A stretch of 64,000 nucleotides of DNA from Hyphomicrobiales bacterium (GCA_017305665.1 JAFKKH010000011.1:1-64000), one strand, 5' to 3'; shown: positions 8,530 to 17,477, counted from the stretch's first letter. A program made the numbers and translations. The notes: generated from the sequence alone by a model not told the origin.

Positions 8530-9090
8530 ATGTCGACCGGCTGGATCGTTCTCGGCGTTATCGTCATCGTTGTTCTGTTCGCACTTGCCGCCTATAACCG
8601 CCTCGTCGCGCTGAGCCAGCGGGTCGGCCAGGCTTTTGCCGACATCGACGTCCAGCTCAAGCAGCGCCACGACCTGATTCCGAATCTGGTCGAAACCGTC
8701 AAGGGATACGCCGCGCATGAGCGCGGCACGCTCGACGACGTCATCAAGGCACGCAATTCGGCCATGTCCGCGCAGGGACCGGCGCAGGTCTCGGCCGCCG
8801 AGAACCAGTTGAGCGGCGCGCTCGGCCGGCTGATCGCGCTGTCGGAGGCCTATCCTGACCTCAAGGCCAACGCCAATTTCCAGCAGCTCGCCAGCGAACT
8901 GTCCGATCTCGAAAACAAGATCGCCGCCAGCCGCCGCTTCTTCAACAACGCGGTCCAGGAGTACAACACCGGCATCCAGCAGATGCCGGCCGCGCTGTTT
9001 GCCGGCGCTTTCGGCTTCGCCAAGAAGGATTTTTTCGATCTCGGCGCATCGCGAACGGAGGTCGAGGCGACACCGCAGGTGAAGTTCTGA
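8530..9090 (+). CDS. LemA family protein
   Basis: A 186-residue membrane-anchored protein. One N-terminal transmembrane segment (about residues 5-22) is followed by the LemA helical domain with the hallmark QLKQRHDLIPNLVETVKGYA and later SRRFFNNAVQEYN. It is inside-anchored or surface-anchored by analogy; its molecular function is unsettled. AGGAG is present upstream (catcaggagcc). The next gene is an M48 protease, and LemA plus M48/HtpX-like protease is a recurrent pair, which supports joint function in envelope quality control. Confidence 0.92.
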   Translation: MSTGWIVLGVIVIVVLFALAAYNRLVALSQRVGQAFADIDVQLKQRHDLIPNLVETVKGYAAHERGTLDDVIKARNSAMSAQGPAQVSAAENQLSGALGRLIALSEAYPDLKANANFQQLASELSDLENKIAASRRFFNNAVQEYNTGIQQMPAALFAGAFGFAKKDFFDLGASRTEVEATPQVKF

Positions 9091-9106
9091 GAAGCCTCCC
9101 TAAGAT

Positions 9107-9250
9107 CGTCATTCCGGGGCGCGTGAAGCACGAACCCGGAATCCATAACCACTGCTGGGCGTATGGATTCCAGATGTGCAATTGCACATCTGAGGCCTGC
9201 GCCAGGAGGCGCATCTACAGGTGCGCAATTGCGCACCGGGGGATGACGAC
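9107..9250. repeat. Intergenic repeat of the CGTCATTCCGGG family
   Basis: Begins CGTCATTCCGGGG and ends in its imperfect complement GGGGATGACGAC, with internal palindromes AGATGTGCAATTGCACATCT and GGTGCGCAATTGCGCACC. Six further members occur in this window. It separates lemA from the M48 protease. Confidence 0.7.
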
Positions 9251-9289
9251 CGCGGATATGTCCACGCCGATATTCGAGGACTAACCCCG

Positions 9290-10462
9290 ATGGCAGCCTA
9301 CGGCCTCTATACCCACATCGCCTCGAACAAGATCCGTTCGATGCTGTTGCTCGCCGGGCTGTTCGTGCTGATCTATGTGATGGTGTTCGCCGGCGCGCTG
9401 ATCGCCGAGGTTTTCCTCTACGGCGCCTACCGCACGGCGGCGTTTTATCTGACCCGTGCCTGGCATGACCTGTTCGTTGCTTTTCCTTATGCCACCGCAG
9501 CAGCGGTGCTATGGATCGTGATCGCCTACTTCTTCCATCAGTCGATCATCGACGCCGTCACCGGCGGTCACGATGTCAGCCGCAAGGAACAACCGCGACT
9601 CTATAACCTGCTGGAAAACCTCTGCATCTCGCGTGGCATTCCGATGCCGAAACTGAAGGTGATGGACACCGACGCGCTCAATGCCTTCGCCACCGGCCTG
9701 AACCGCCGCCAGTATTCCGTCACGGTCACAACCGGCCTGATGAAGGAGCTCAACGACCGCGAGATGGAAGCAGTGCTCGGCCATGAGCTGACGCACATCC
9801 GCAACGGCGACGTGCAGTTGATGGTGGTCGCCGTCATCATCGCCGGCGTGGTCGGCTTCGTCGCCGAACTGGTCTTCCGCATCTTCTTCAACGGCGGCAT
9901 GCGGTTCGGCGGCGGAAGCTGGAGTTCATCGCGCTCCTCCTCCGACGGGGGCTGGAGTTCGTCGCGCTCGTCAAGCAGCAGCGACAGCAAGGGCGGTGGT
10001 GCCATCGTCGTGCTGATTCTCGCGGTCGCCCTGATCGCGCTGGCCTGGTTCCTGTCGCAGGTGGTGCGGCTCGCGCTGTCGCGCTCGCGCGAACTGATGG
10101 CCGACGCCGGCTCGGTCGAATTGACCAAGGACCCCGACGCCATGATCTCGGCGCTGCGCAAGATCGAGAATCGCGGCGAACTGCCGGGCGCGACTTCAGC
10201 CGTGATGGAGATGTGCGTCGACAATCCGCGCGAGGGCTTTGCCGACCTATTCGCGACCCACCCCTCGATCGATGCGCGGGTGCGCGCGCTGGTGACCTAT
10301 GCCGGTGGCCACGATCCCGGCCCGATGCCCCTGCAGGACCGACACGAGCACGCGGACCCGGCAAATCCACCACAAAATCTCCCGTCCGGGCCATGGAGCG
10401 AGCCGACGCCGCCGGCCACGACGACAGCGCCACCCGCCGGTCCGTGGGGCAATCGTTCCTGA
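9290..10462 (+). CDS. M48-family (HtpX-like) membrane zinc metalloprotease
   Basis: A 390-residue integral membrane protease. Two transmembrane segments precede the zinc site HELTH (in VLGHELTHIRNGD), and further hydrophobic segments follow. The third zinc ligand region is SRSRELMADAGSV, where Glu in the ExxxD pattern is expected to bind zinc. The family degrades misfolded membrane proteins. Two features differ from classical HtpX (about 290 residues): a Ser/Gly/Trp/Arg-rich low-complexity insert (GGGSWSSSRSSS and a second copy) after the zinc helix, and a Pro-rich tail. It is downstream of lemA. Confidence 0.9.
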   Translation: MAAYGLYTHIASNKIRSMLLLAGLFVLIYVMVFAGALIAEVFLYGAYRTAAFYLTRAWHDLFVAFPYATAAAVLWIVIAYFFHQSIIDAVTGGHDVSRKEQPRLYNLLENLCISRGIPMPKLKVMDTDALNAFATGLNRRQYSVTVTTGLMKELNDREMEAVLGHELTHIRNGDVQLMVVAVIIAGVVGFVAELVFRIFFNGGMRFGGGSWSSSRSSSDGGWSSSRSSSSSDSKGGGAIVVLILAVALIALAWFLSQVVRLALSRSRELMADAGSVELTKDPDAMISALRKIENRGELPGATSAVMEMCVDNPREGFADLFATHPSIDARVRALVTYAGGHDPGPMPLQDRHEHADPANPPQNLPSGPWSEPTPPATTTAPPAGPWGNRS

Positions 10463-10701
10463 TCCGATCCTGTCGCTGCCGCCGATTGGTCCCGAAACGA
10501 CTGCAATCGCTCGGAATTACCCAACCGCTTCCGCGCGTTAACGAATATTTCCGGATTAACCATATCGGCGGTGTAAAGAATTGAATTCTCCCTCGTTTCT
10601 GCCATGTTCGCCCCCAAAGCAGACAGACAGCTAAGCATCGGGACAGATCGCGCTGACGACGCGGCGCGATTTTCGGATTTCAGCTTGCTCAAAGGGGTCT
10701 C

Positions 10702-11466
10702 ATGGCGAAACCAGCAGTGATCGTGGTCGGCGCGGACAAGGGCGGGGTCGGCAAGACCACGGTCTCGCGCACGGTGCTCGACTATTTCAACGCCAACAAC
10801 GTCCCCACCCGGGCGTTCGATACGGAATCGCCGCGCGGCACGCTGAAGCGATTTCATCCCGACATCACCCAGATCGTCGACATGACGACCACCTCGGATC
10901 AGATGAAGATCTTCGATACGCTGAACACGGCCGAAGCCAGTGTCACCGTCATCGACGTCCGCGCCGGACTGTTGTCCCCGGCGCTGGCCTCGCTGCGCGA
11001 TATCGGCTTCCTCGATGCCGCGAAGGCGGGACAGATCACCTTCGCCGTGTTCCACATCCTCGGCCCTTCGATCGCCTCGCTGGACGAGATCGCCGAGACC
11101 GCGAACTTCATGACCGGCGCAAAATATTTCCTGGTGAAGAACTTCATCAACAACACGAGCTTCTTCGAGTGGGATCAGGCGACCTACAATTCGTACTTCC
11201 ACAAGATCAAGGACGCGACCGAAATCACCATCCCGAAACTCAATGAAATGGCCTACGAGCAGGTGGAAGTCTCGTCCGTGCCGTTCCTGAAATTCGTCGC
11301 CAATAAGGATCCGAAGGACGATCCCGCCAATTACTCATTCGTGCTGCGCGGCTATGTCCGCCACTGGCTGGCGAACGTCTGGAGCGAATTCGACCGCATC
11401 AAGCTCACCGACATCGTCGGCTCCAAGGACAAGGGCGGTTCGCGTACGAGCGGAAGCGAGAAGTAG
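10702..11466 (+). CDS. ParA/MinD-superfamily P-loop ATPase (orphan, first of pair)
   Basis: A 254-residue protein with a canonical deviant Walker A motif KGGVGKTT near the N-terminus, the second Asp region AFDTESPRGTLKRF and Walker B-like VTVIDVRAG. These are the hallmarks of dimerising ParA/MinD/Soj ATPases, which position cargo on nucleoid or membrane. No ParB, MinC or MipZ-type partner gene is adjacent, and no parS-like cluster was seen. A second, more divergent ATPase lies 170 bases downstream in the same direction, so a two-ATPase unit is plausible. The C-terminus (KDKGGSRTSGSEK) is polar and probably disordered. The cargo is unknown. Confidence 0.75.
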   Translation: MAKPAVIVVGADKGGVGKTTVSRTVLDYFNANNVPTRAFDTESPRGTLKRFHPDITQIVDMTTTSDQMKIFDTLNTAEASVTVIDVRAGLLSPALASLRDIGFLDAAKAGQITFAVFHILGPSIASLDEIAETANFMTGAKYFLVKNFINNTSFFEWDQATYNSYFHKIKDATEITIPKLNEMAYEQVEVSSVPFLKFVANKDPKDDPANYSFVLRGYVRHWLANVWSEFDRIKLTDIVGSKDKGGSRTSGSEK

Positions 11467-11477
11467 CTGGCAATTTC

Positions 11478-11579
11478 GGTCGTTCCGGGACACGCGTTTC
11501 GCGTGGACCCGGAATCCCAATCACCGTCGGGAGTATGGATTCCGGATTCGGCTCGCCGGGCGGGCGCCGGGAATGACGG
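11478..11579. repeat. Intergenic repeat of the CGTCATTCCGGG family
   Basis: Starts GTCGTTCCGGGAC and ends CGCCGGGAATGACGG, with internal GGACCCGGAATCCC and ATGGATTCCGGATTC. It fills the gap between the two ParA-like genes. Confidence 0.7.
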
Positions 11580-11635
11580 TGGAGAGTTTGTCGACATCCT
11601 GCTAGATCGGGACTGATTTTTTCGGCTGATCCCGC

Positions 11636-12304
11636 ATGTCCCGCACGCCCGTCTACATCATCTGCTCGCCCCGCCCTCAGGTCGGCAAGACACTGGTGGC
11701 GCGGCTGCTCAGCGAGTTCCTGCGGCTGCAGCGCGGTGACATGGTCGCCTTCGACGTCAATTTGAAAGAGCCGTCGCTGCTCGACTTTCTGCCGCGCGTG
11801 ACCGAAACCGCTGAGGTCGACGATACTTTCGGCAAGATGGCGCTGATGGACCGGTTGATCGTCGAGGACGGCATCGCCAAGGTGGTCGACCTCGGCTACC
11901 ACGCCTTCGACGAGTTCTTCCGGATGATCGATGAGATCGGCTTTCTGAAAGAGGCCGCCCGGCGCGGCGTGACGCCGATGGTGCTGTTCATGGCCGATAC
12001 CGACCGGACGTCAGCGCGCGGCTATGCCACCTTGCGCGACATCCTGCCGCCCCGCGCGATCGTCACGGTCGACAACGAATTCGTGATGCGCGGAGAAATG
12101 CCCGAGGCCTTCGTCCATGGCCGGACGTTGCGCATCGCCGCGCTTCCGGTGTTTCTCAAGACTTATATCGATCGCCTGACCTTCTCCTTCACCGACTATC
12201 TGCGGTCGGAAAAGGATTCATCCACCGAGCTGCATCAGTGGATCCGCAACAACTATTTCAGTTTTCGCGAGCTCGAGCTGCAGCTGGCACAGCAAGGAAG
12301 GTGA
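11636..12304 (+). CDS. Divergent P-loop ATPase, ParA/MinD-like (second of pair)
   Basis: A 222-residue protein. The N-terminus IICSPRPQVGKTLVARLL is a P-loop with the extra first lysine of the deviant Walker A replaced (SPRPQVGKT), so the dimer-type signature is not intact. A following AFDVNLKEPSLLDFLP and later VLFMADTDRTS resemble the Asp and strand motifs of the superfamily. The C-terminal segment FRELELQLAQQGR is helical and could interact with a partner. It is downstream of the canonical ParA-like gene. Dethiobiotin-synthetase-like or CobQ-like relatives share this fold, but no biotin or cobalamin genes are nearby. Confidence 0.55.
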   Translation: MSRTPVYIICSPRPQVGKTLVARLLSEFLRLQRGDMVAFDVNLKEPSLLDFLPRVTETAEVDDTFGKMALMDRLIVEDGIAKVVDLGYHAFDEFFRMIDEIGFLKEAARRGVTPMVLFMADTDRTSARGYATLRDILPPRAIVTVDNEFVMRGEMPEAFVHGRTLRIAALPVFLKTYIDRLTFSFTDYLRSEKDSSTELHQWIRNNYFSFRELELQLAQQGR

Positions 12305-12322
12305 GCTTCCTGTTCTACCTCA

Positions 12323-12338
12323 CCCCGCTCTTGCGGGG
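12323..12338. terminator. Short GC hairpin between convergent genes
   Basis: CCCCGC (12323-12328) and GCGGGG (12333-12338) with a TCTT loop, located between the second ParA-like gene and apt, which converge. No T-run is present, so this may be only a repeat fragment. Confidence 0.35.
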
Positions 12339-12355
12339 AAAGGTAAGTAAACGCC

Positions 12356-12895
12356 TCAGTGTCCCCCAAACGCCATCAGCGTCCGCACCGGCACGTCCAT
12401 GGCACGCAGCTTGGCGGCGCCGCCGAGATCCGGCAGGTCGATGATGAAGCAGGCGGCGCAGACTTCAGCGCCCATCTGACGCAACAGCTTCACCGCTCCT
12501 TCCGCCGTGCCGCCGGTGGCGATCAGGTCGTCGACCAGAATGACGCGCTCGCCTTTTGCGATGGCGTCGACGTGCATTTCCATTTCATCGGTGCCGTATT
12601 CCAGCGCATACGCCATGCGCACGGTCTGATGCGGCAGCTTGCCCTTCTTGCGGATCGGCACGAAGCCGGCCGACAGCTGATGCGCCACCGCGCCGCCAAG
12701 GATGAAACCCCGCGCCTCGATGCCGGCGACCTTGTCGATCTTCGATCCGGCCCAGGGATGCACCAGTTGATCGACCGCGCGGCGGAACGCGCGCGCGTCT
12801 CCCAATAGCGTGGTGATGTCGCGAAACATGATCCCGGGCTTCGGATAATCCTGAATCGTGCGGACGGAGGCCTGAAGATCGTCTTCGAAGGTCAT
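12356..12895 (-). CDS. apt: Adenine phosphoribosyltransferase
   Basis: A 179-residue purine salvage enzyme that makes AMP from adenine and PRPP in the cytoplasm. The PRPP-binding motif [18 protein letters not shown] is complete, and the N-terminus [16 protein letters not shown] and the loop [13 protein letters not shown] are characteristic of Apt rather than other phosphoribosyltransferases. The start at 12895 is the family start ([14 protein letters not shown]); the frame extends further upstream without similarity, into a repeat. The gene appears monocistronic. Confidence 0.96.
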   Translation of the reverse strand: MTFEDDLQASVRTIQDYPKPGIMFRDITTLLGDARAFRRAVDQLVHPWAGSKIDKVAGIEARGFILGGAVAHQLSAGFVPIRKKGKLPHQTVRMAYALEYGTDEMEMHVDAIAKGERVILVDDLIATGGTAEGAVKLLRQMGAEVCAACFIIDLPDLGGAAKLRAMDVPVRTLMAFGGH

Positions 12896-12934
12896 ATGAC
12901 TTTCCCAAATCGAGGTAATCGCTGCGCCTTTACC

Positions 12935-13017
12935 ATCACTGCAAGCGGAGCGAAGCAATCCATGGATATGAGGAGCGAAGCCTGGATTGCTTCGTTGCTG
13001 CGCTCCTCGCAATGACG
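12935..13017. repeat. Intergenic repeat of the CGTCATTGCGAGGAGCGAAGCAA family
   Basis: Contains GCGAAGCAATCCA and its inverted partner TGGATTGCTTCG, ending CTCCTCGCAATGACG. It lies between apt and trpE(G). Related copies are at 38723-38798 and 58108-58183. Confidence 0.7.
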
Positions 13018-13026
13018 AACTGAAAT

Positions 13027-15189
13027 CTAGGGTGCTCCCTGCCCCAGCCGAAACGCATTCTCGACGATCCGCAGGCCGACCTCGCCGCCAAGCGACATCA
13101 GTGACTCCGGGTGGAACTGCACGCCGCCGACCGGCAACGTCCGATGCTCGAGCGCCATCGGCACGCCGTCGTCGGTGGTCGCCGTCACTTCGAGCACGTC
13201 GGGCATACCGTCGCGCTCGACGTAGAGCGAATGATAGCGGCCGATGACGATCTCGTTGGGCAGATTGCGCATCAGCCGTCCGCCACGATTCTGCACCCGC
13301 GACGGCCGCCCATGCGCGGGCTGTGCGAGCTGACCGAGCTGCCCGCCAAAGTACTCACCGATCGCCTGCACGCCGAGACAAACACCGAACACCGGCAGCT
13401 TCTTGTCGAGCGCCGTGCCGATGGTTTTGGCCATTCCGAAATCCTCCGGCCGGCCGGGACCGGGCGACAAAACCAAAAGATCATAATTCTGCGTGTTGAG
13501 CATGTCCTGCGCATGAACATAACGAACGACGGTGACGCTGGCGCCAACCTGCCGGAAATAATCCGCTAGCATGTGCACGAAGCTGTCGTCGTGATCGATC
13601 AGCAACACCCGCTTGCCGGAGCCTGTGGCGTCTGGCGCCACGGCCGACAGCCGCTTCGGCGCATCGCCGCGCAGCGCCTGGAACAGCGCTGCCGCCTTGG
13701 TCTGGCATTCCTTGTCCTCGAGCTCGGGCTTGCTGTCGAACAGGCAGGTGGCGCCGACGCGCACTTCGGCCAGGCCATCCTTCATGCGGATGGTGCGGAT
13801 GGTGAGGCCGGTGTTGATCGAGCCGTCGAAGCCGACGACGCCGAACGCGCCGGCGTACCAGCGCCGCGACGAGCGCTCGTGGTCCTCGACGAACTGCATC
13901 GCCCATTTCTTCGGCGCGCCCGTCACCGTCACCGCCCAGGCGTGAGTCAGGAACGCATCGAGCGAGTCGAAGCCGGGCCGCAGGATGCCCTCGACATGAT
14001 CGACGGTGTGGAACAGTTTTGAGTAGGTTTCGATCTGACGGCGGGCGAGCACTTTAATCGTTCCCGGCATACAGATGCGCGCCTTGTCGTTGCGATCAAC
14101 GTCGGTGCACATGTTGAGCTCGAACTCGTCCTTCTGCGAGTTCAGCAATTCGCGGATCTGCTCGGCATCGCCGATGGCATCGGCGCCGCGCGCGATGGTG
14201 CCGGAAATCGGGCAGGTCTCGATCCGCCGCCCGTCGCTCCGCACGAACATTTCCGGCGATGCCGAAACCAGAAATTCGCCGTCGCCGAGATTGACCAGTC
14301 CTCCATAGGGCGAGGGGTTGATCCGGCACAGCCGCTGGAATACCTCCGCCGGCGACCGCTCGCAGGGTTCCGCGAACAGTTGTCCCGGCACCGCCTCGAA
14401 CAGATCTCCGCGCGCGAAGGCCGCGCGCGCCGTTTCCACCGTAGCCTGGTATTCGCCCGGCGCATGATCGGAAAAGCCCTGTCGTGAGGTCTTCGCATAG
14501 ACGCTGGCGGGCGTGTCGTGCGGCAGGCCCTTGGTGGATTTTCCCTTCCATTCGAAATCGTAGGACAGCACCACGCCGTGGCCATTGGCGCGGTCATAGG
14601 CCAGCAAGCGATCGGGCACATAGAGCACGATGTCGCGCTGATCGGCCTCTCGCGCGCGCTTCTGCACCAGGTCTTCCATCTGGAACACGAGGTCATAGGC
14701 AAACGCGCCGAACAAGCCCAGCATCGGATCCGCCGGCGACGCGAAGGCCGCCACCAGCGCCCGCACCAGCGACATCATGCCGGCGCGGCGGGTGCGCTGG
14801 TCTTCCTCGACCGGTGCGTCGCCACGCACGATGTGCCCAGCGAGCCGATGCGCAGTCTTTTCGGTGACGACAACGCAGGGCTCGTTCAGGGTGTCGCCGA
14901 GGAACGCAACCAGCACCTCGCCGCGCGGGTTGAGTGCCTCGATGAAGAAGTTCAGGCCTGTCGCTTCGAGCCGGAGCGGCGGATCGGCAAAGCCGAGGTC
15001 GAAGCTTTCGTAACGGCCAGGCACCGTGGTGCCCGACGACAGCACCACGCCGCGGCGGCGGTCGAGCAGTTCGATCAGGTCATCGAGCCGGCTGCCGCCG
15101 GTAAAATGCTCGATCGATCGCGCTACCGCGAGGCCGCTGGCGGTTGCATAATCACTCTGTGCGGGAAGAGAAAAGACGGTCCTGTTCAT
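13027..15189 (-). CDS. trpE(G): Anthranilate synthase, fused TrpE-TrpG
   Basis: A 720-residue fusion of the chorismate-using component I (about residues 1-510) and the glutamine amidotransferase component II (about 525-720), the first committed step of tryptophan synthesis. The TrpE part has [12 protein letters not shown] and [19 protein letters not shown]; the TrpG part has the GATase motifs [14 protein letters not shown], the nucleophile in [17 protein letters not shown] and the His in [11 protein letters not shown]. Fused trpE(G) is typical of rhizobia and relatives. Upstream lie a Trp-containing leader peptide and an attenuator-like hairpin, so control by attenuation is very likely. The remaining trp genes are not in the window. 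Confidence 0.97.
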   Translation of the reverse strand: MNRTVFSLPAQSDYATASGLAVARSIEHFTGGSRLDDLIELLDRRRGVVLSSGTTVPGRYESFDLGFADPPLRLEATGLNFFIEALNPRGEVLVAFLGDTLNEPCVVVTEKTAHRLAGHIVRGDAPVEEDQRTRRAGMMSLVRALVAAFASPADPMLGLFGAFAYDLVFQMEDLVQKRAREADQRDIVLYVPDRLLAYDRANGHGVVLSYDFEWKGKSTKGLPHDTPASVYAKTSRQGFSDHAPGEYQATVETARAAFARGDLFEAVPGQLFAEPCERSPAEVFQRLCRINPSPYGGLVNLGDGEFLVSASPEMFVRSDGRRIETCPISGTIARGADAIGDAEQIRELLNSQKDEFELNMCTDVDRNDKARICMPGTIKVLARRQIETYSKLFHTVDHVEGILRPGFDSLDAFLTHAWAVTVTGAPKKWAMQFVEDHERSSRRWYAGAFGVVGFDGSINTGLTIRTIRMKDGLAEVRVGATCLFDSKPELEDKECQTKAAALFQALRGDAPKRLSAVAPDATGSGKRVLLIDHDDSFVHMLADYFRQVGASVTVVRYVHAQDMLNTQNYDLLVLSPGPGRPEDFGMAKTIGTALDKKLPVFGVCLGVQAIGEYFGGQLGQLAQPAHGRPSRVQNRGGRLMRNLPNEIVIGRYHSLYVERDGMPDVLEVTATTDDGVPMALEHRTLPVGGVQFHPESLMSLGGEVGLRIVENAFRLGQGAP

Positions 15190-15240
15190 GTGGTCCTCTT
15201 ACGAGACTTGCCGAAGGAGCGCCACACAGGACAAACGTAG

Positions 15241-15267
15241 AAGGCCGTCGGTCTGCATGACGGCCTT
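15241..15267 (-). terminator. trp attenuator-like hairpin
   Basis: Stem of 9 perfect pairs, AAGGCCGTC / GACGGCCTT, with a 9-base loop, between trpL and trpE(G). Read on the minus strand it is followed by CTACGTTTGTCC, a weak U-tract, so efficiency is uncertain. A competing upstream stem can form between GGCCCACCTT, overlapping the Trp codons and end of trpL, and AAGGTGGCC just after its stop codon. Confidence 0.65.
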
Positions 15268-15305
15268 TGACGATCAAAATTAAAGCAAAATCGCACCGGC
15301 CACCT

Positions 15306-15353
15306 TTAGAAGGTGGGCCACCAAAGACGGGGCTGGGTGACAACGGTGTTCAT
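15306..15353 (-). CDS. trpL: trp operon leader peptide TrpL
   Basis: A 15-codon ORF, MNTVVTQPRLWWPTF, with two adjacent Trp codons immediately before the stop region, 116 bases upstream of trpE(G) in the same direction. Ribosome stalling on the Trp codons under Trp shortage would select between alternative hairpins in the following RNA. No ribosome binding site precedes it. The promoter hexamers are placed so that transcription would start at the A of the ATG, i.e. a leaderless mRNA, as I recall being reported for the trpE(G) leader of Sinorhizobium meliloti. Confidence 0.85.
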   Translation of the reverse strand: MNTVVTQPRLWWPTF

Positions 15354-15359
15354 GGTGGC

Positions 15360-15388
15360 AAGACATCACCCGGACGGGGCGATGTCAA
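15360..15388 (-). promoter_or_regulatory. Promoter of trpL-trpE(G)
   Basis: On the minus strand, a consensus -35 TTGACA (15383-15388) is separated by exactly 17 bases from TGTCTT (15360-15365), followed by the six bases GCCACC and then the ATG of trpL. The -35 box overlaps the TGA stop codon (15385-15387) of the upstream GNAT gene. The -10 is poor against the consensus. Confidence 0.55.
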
Positions 15389-15879
15389 GAGCGTTCCCCG
15401 ACAGGCGGGAGCTCTTTGCGCATGGGCCAGGACGAGGTGGTGCCAAACTTGCCTTGCGGCGGCCCGATCTGCCGATAACCGGCCGAAAGATAAAACCGGA
15501 GCGCCGTCTCGGTGCTGACGAGACGAACGGCATCATTGCCAAGGTCGCGTGCGGTTGCCTCGAGGCGCGCCAGCATGGCGCGGCTGACGCCCCGGAAGCG
15601 CGCGTCCGGCGAGACGTAATTGAGGGTGATCTCACCATCGGTCCTGACCGCGCCAACTGCCAGTACACGGCCCTGCTCGACTGCCACAAAAAGCCGGTTG
15701 TCCTTGTCCGCGATCCACGCGGCAACGCTGTCCGGCGTCTTGTTGGAAAGCCACCGGTCCAAGATCGCCCGATCGTCGCGATGATCGCTGCTGCACAGTT
15801 CCACGATCGAGCGGCGCATAGTCTCGCAGGCACCGGCGGCATCACCGGGATGGGCAACGCGGATCAGTATGGATGTCAT
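15385..15879 (-). CDS. GNAT-family N-acetyltransferase
   Basis: A 164-residue protein of the GNAT superfamily. The acetyl-CoA-binding region lies around ITLNYVSPDARFRGVSRAML (motif A, R-x-x-G-x type somewhat degenerate) and the C-terminal ALRFYLSAGYRQIG is the usual motif B end. The substrate is unknown. Its stop codon overlaps the -35 box of the trp promoter, so read-through from this gene into trpL-trpE(G) is possible. It is divergent from the VOC dioxygenase gene, with about 100 bases between them. Confidence 0.8.
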   Translation of the reverse strand: MTSILIRVAHPGDAAGACETMRRSIVELCSSDHRDDRAILDRWLSNKTPDSVAAWIADKDNRLFVAVEQGRVLAVGAVRTDGEITLNYVSPDARFRGVSRAMLARLEATARDLGNDAVRLVSTETALRFYLSAGYRQIGPPQGKFGTTSSWPMRKELPPVGERS

Positions 15880-15983
15880 CTACCTGCTTTGCGGTCTTGA
15901 GTTGCGGACGACCGTCGCGCATCCATATCAGATTGACCTCGTCGTGACTGCCACGGATAGTTGCCGGGACCATGGAGGCACCC

Positions 15984-17006
15984 ATGACCATGCAAACCGG
16001 CCCGCTGCAAGCGCTTGGCTATGTCGGCTTCGGCTCGTCCGCCCTCGATGACTGGCGGCAGTTCGGCACCCGGCTGGTCGGCCTGCAGGCCGTGGAACGC
16101 AGTGCCTCGCTGCTCGCCTTCCGCATGGATGACCGCAAGCAGCGCCTCGTCGTGGACCGCGCGCTTGCTGAGGGTCAGCGCTTTTTCGGCTGGGAGGTGG
16201 CTGACGCGGCAGCGCTCGACGCACTGGCGGCGAAGCTCGACACGGCCGGCATCGTGGTGACGGCGGAGCCGGCTTCGCTGGCTGACGCCCGGCACGTCGC
16301 GCGCCTGATCTCGTTCCGCGATCCCGCCGGCAACCGGCTGGAAGCATTTTACGGCGCCGAGATCGACAACGAACCGTTCAGGCCGGGCCGGTCGGTTTCC
16401 GGCTTCCGCACCGGGCCGCTCGGCCTCGGTCATGCGGTGCTGACCGTCGAACGTATCGATCCGATGATGTCGTTCTATATGGATCTGCTCGGCTTCAAGC
16501 TGAGCGACTACATGGACAAGCCGTTCCGTGCGTATTTCTTTCATATCAACGCACGGCATCACAGCCTCGCGCTGATCGAGACCGGCACCAACGGCATGCA
16601 CCATTTGATGGTGGAATTGTTTTCCCTCGACGACGTCGGCCAGTCCTACGACGTGGCGCTCGGCGAGGAAGGTCGCGTCAACGTCACGCTTGGCCGTCAT
16701 ACTAACGACTTCATGACCTCGTTCTACGCCAAAACGCCATCATCCTTCATGGTCGAATGCGGCTGGGGCGGGCGCGACATCGATCCAGCGACGTGGAAGC
16801 CGGTGGAACTCACCGATGGACCGAGTCTGTGGGGTCATGAACGCGTCTGGCTGTCACCGCAGGACCGCGAGATCGCGCGAGAGATGCGGATGCGCGCGGC
16901 AGCCGATGGCCGCCGTGCACCGGTGCAAGTGGTGGACGGCAACTACAGGCGGCTCAACGGGACCTGTCCGTGGTGGGACAGTATCAGCGGCCAAAGCGGT
17001 TCTTGA
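15984..17006 (+). CDS. VOC-family extradiol ring-cleavage dioxygenase
   Basis: A 340-residue protein with two vicinal-oxygen-chelate domains, like type I extradiol dioxygenases of the 2,3-dihydroxybiphenyl 1,2-dioxygenase group. Candidate iron ligands are His in GLGHAVLTVE (second domain start), His in GMHHLMVEL and Glu in SFMVECGWGG. A catalytic His in the ARHHSLAL region is also conserved in the group. It should open catecholic rings using O2; the exact substrate is unknown and no aromatic-degradation genes are adjacent. The ATG at 15984 follows GGAGG at a good distance, so it is preferred over 15972. Confidence 0.85.
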   Translation: MTMQTGPLQALGYVGFGSSALDDWRQFGTRLVGLQAVERSASLLAFRMDDRKQRLVVDRALAEGQRFFGWEVADAAALDALAAKLDTAGIVVTAEPASLADARHVARLISFRDPAGNRLEAFYGAEIDNEPFRPGRSVSGFRTGPLGLGHAVLTVERIDPMMSFYMDLLGFKLSDYMDKPFRAYFFHINARHHSLALIETGTNGMHHLMVELFSLDDVGQSYDVALGEEGRVNVTLGRHTNDFMTSFYAKTPSSFMVECGWGGRDIDPATWKPVELTDGPSLWGHERVWLSPQDREIAREMRMRAAADGRRAPVQVVDGNYRRLNGTCPWWDSISGQSGS

Positions 17007-17012
17007 GCAGCT

Positions 17013-17477
17013 TCAGCCGCGTGCCGGTGCATCGCGCTTGAAAATCGTCAGTTGGAGATGGCTGACGCCCTCCTCCACCATGTCCCAACCGAGGCTCTCG
17101 TAGAGCGAGCGCCGCGCCGGCCGTGCGGTGAGGAACACGCGCGGTACCCCAACGCTGAAGGCATGATCGGCCGCATGGGCGATCAGCCGCCGTCCGATCC
17201 GCCGTGAACGAAACTGCGGCTCTATCCACACTGCTGCGACCCACGGCGAATATTGCGGGCGCTCGTCGAGATCGGACGCGATCACCGACGCTGTACCTGC
17301 GAACACATCGCCGTCATGCGCGACGAAAGCGCGCGTGACGGTTTCTTGAAGGCGGCCCGCAATATAGGCGAGTGGCACGCCGTGCGGCTGCCACCACGCG
17401 CGCCAGATGCGATCCGCGACGGTGTCGAAGAACTCGGGGCGGTCCTGCAGGTTCGAAAGGGTGATGTCGCCGGTCAT
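17013..17477 (-). CDS. GNAT-family N-acetyltransferase
   Basis: A 154-residue GNAT protein. Motif A is visible as VWIEPQFRSRRIGRRLIAHA with the Q/R-x-x-G-x-G/A-like acetyl-CoA pyrophosphate loop, and motif B as RRSLYESLGWDMVEE. The substrate is unknown. It converges on the VOC gene with only six bases between the stop codons, and is divergent from the PEBP gene downstream. Confidence 0.82.
   Translation of the reverse strand: MTGDITLSNLQDRPEFFDTVADRIWRAWWQPHGVPLAYIAGRLQETVTRAFVAHDGDVFAGTASVIASDLDERPQYSPWVAAVWIEPQFRSRRIGRRLIAHAADHAFSVGVPRVFLTARPARRSLYESLGWDMVEEGVSHLQLTIFKRDAPARG

Noticed and set aside
10463-10701. parS-like sites sought near the ParA-like gene.
   Set aside because: No TGTTNCACGTGAAACA-like palindrome was seen in this or the neighbouring intergenic regions.
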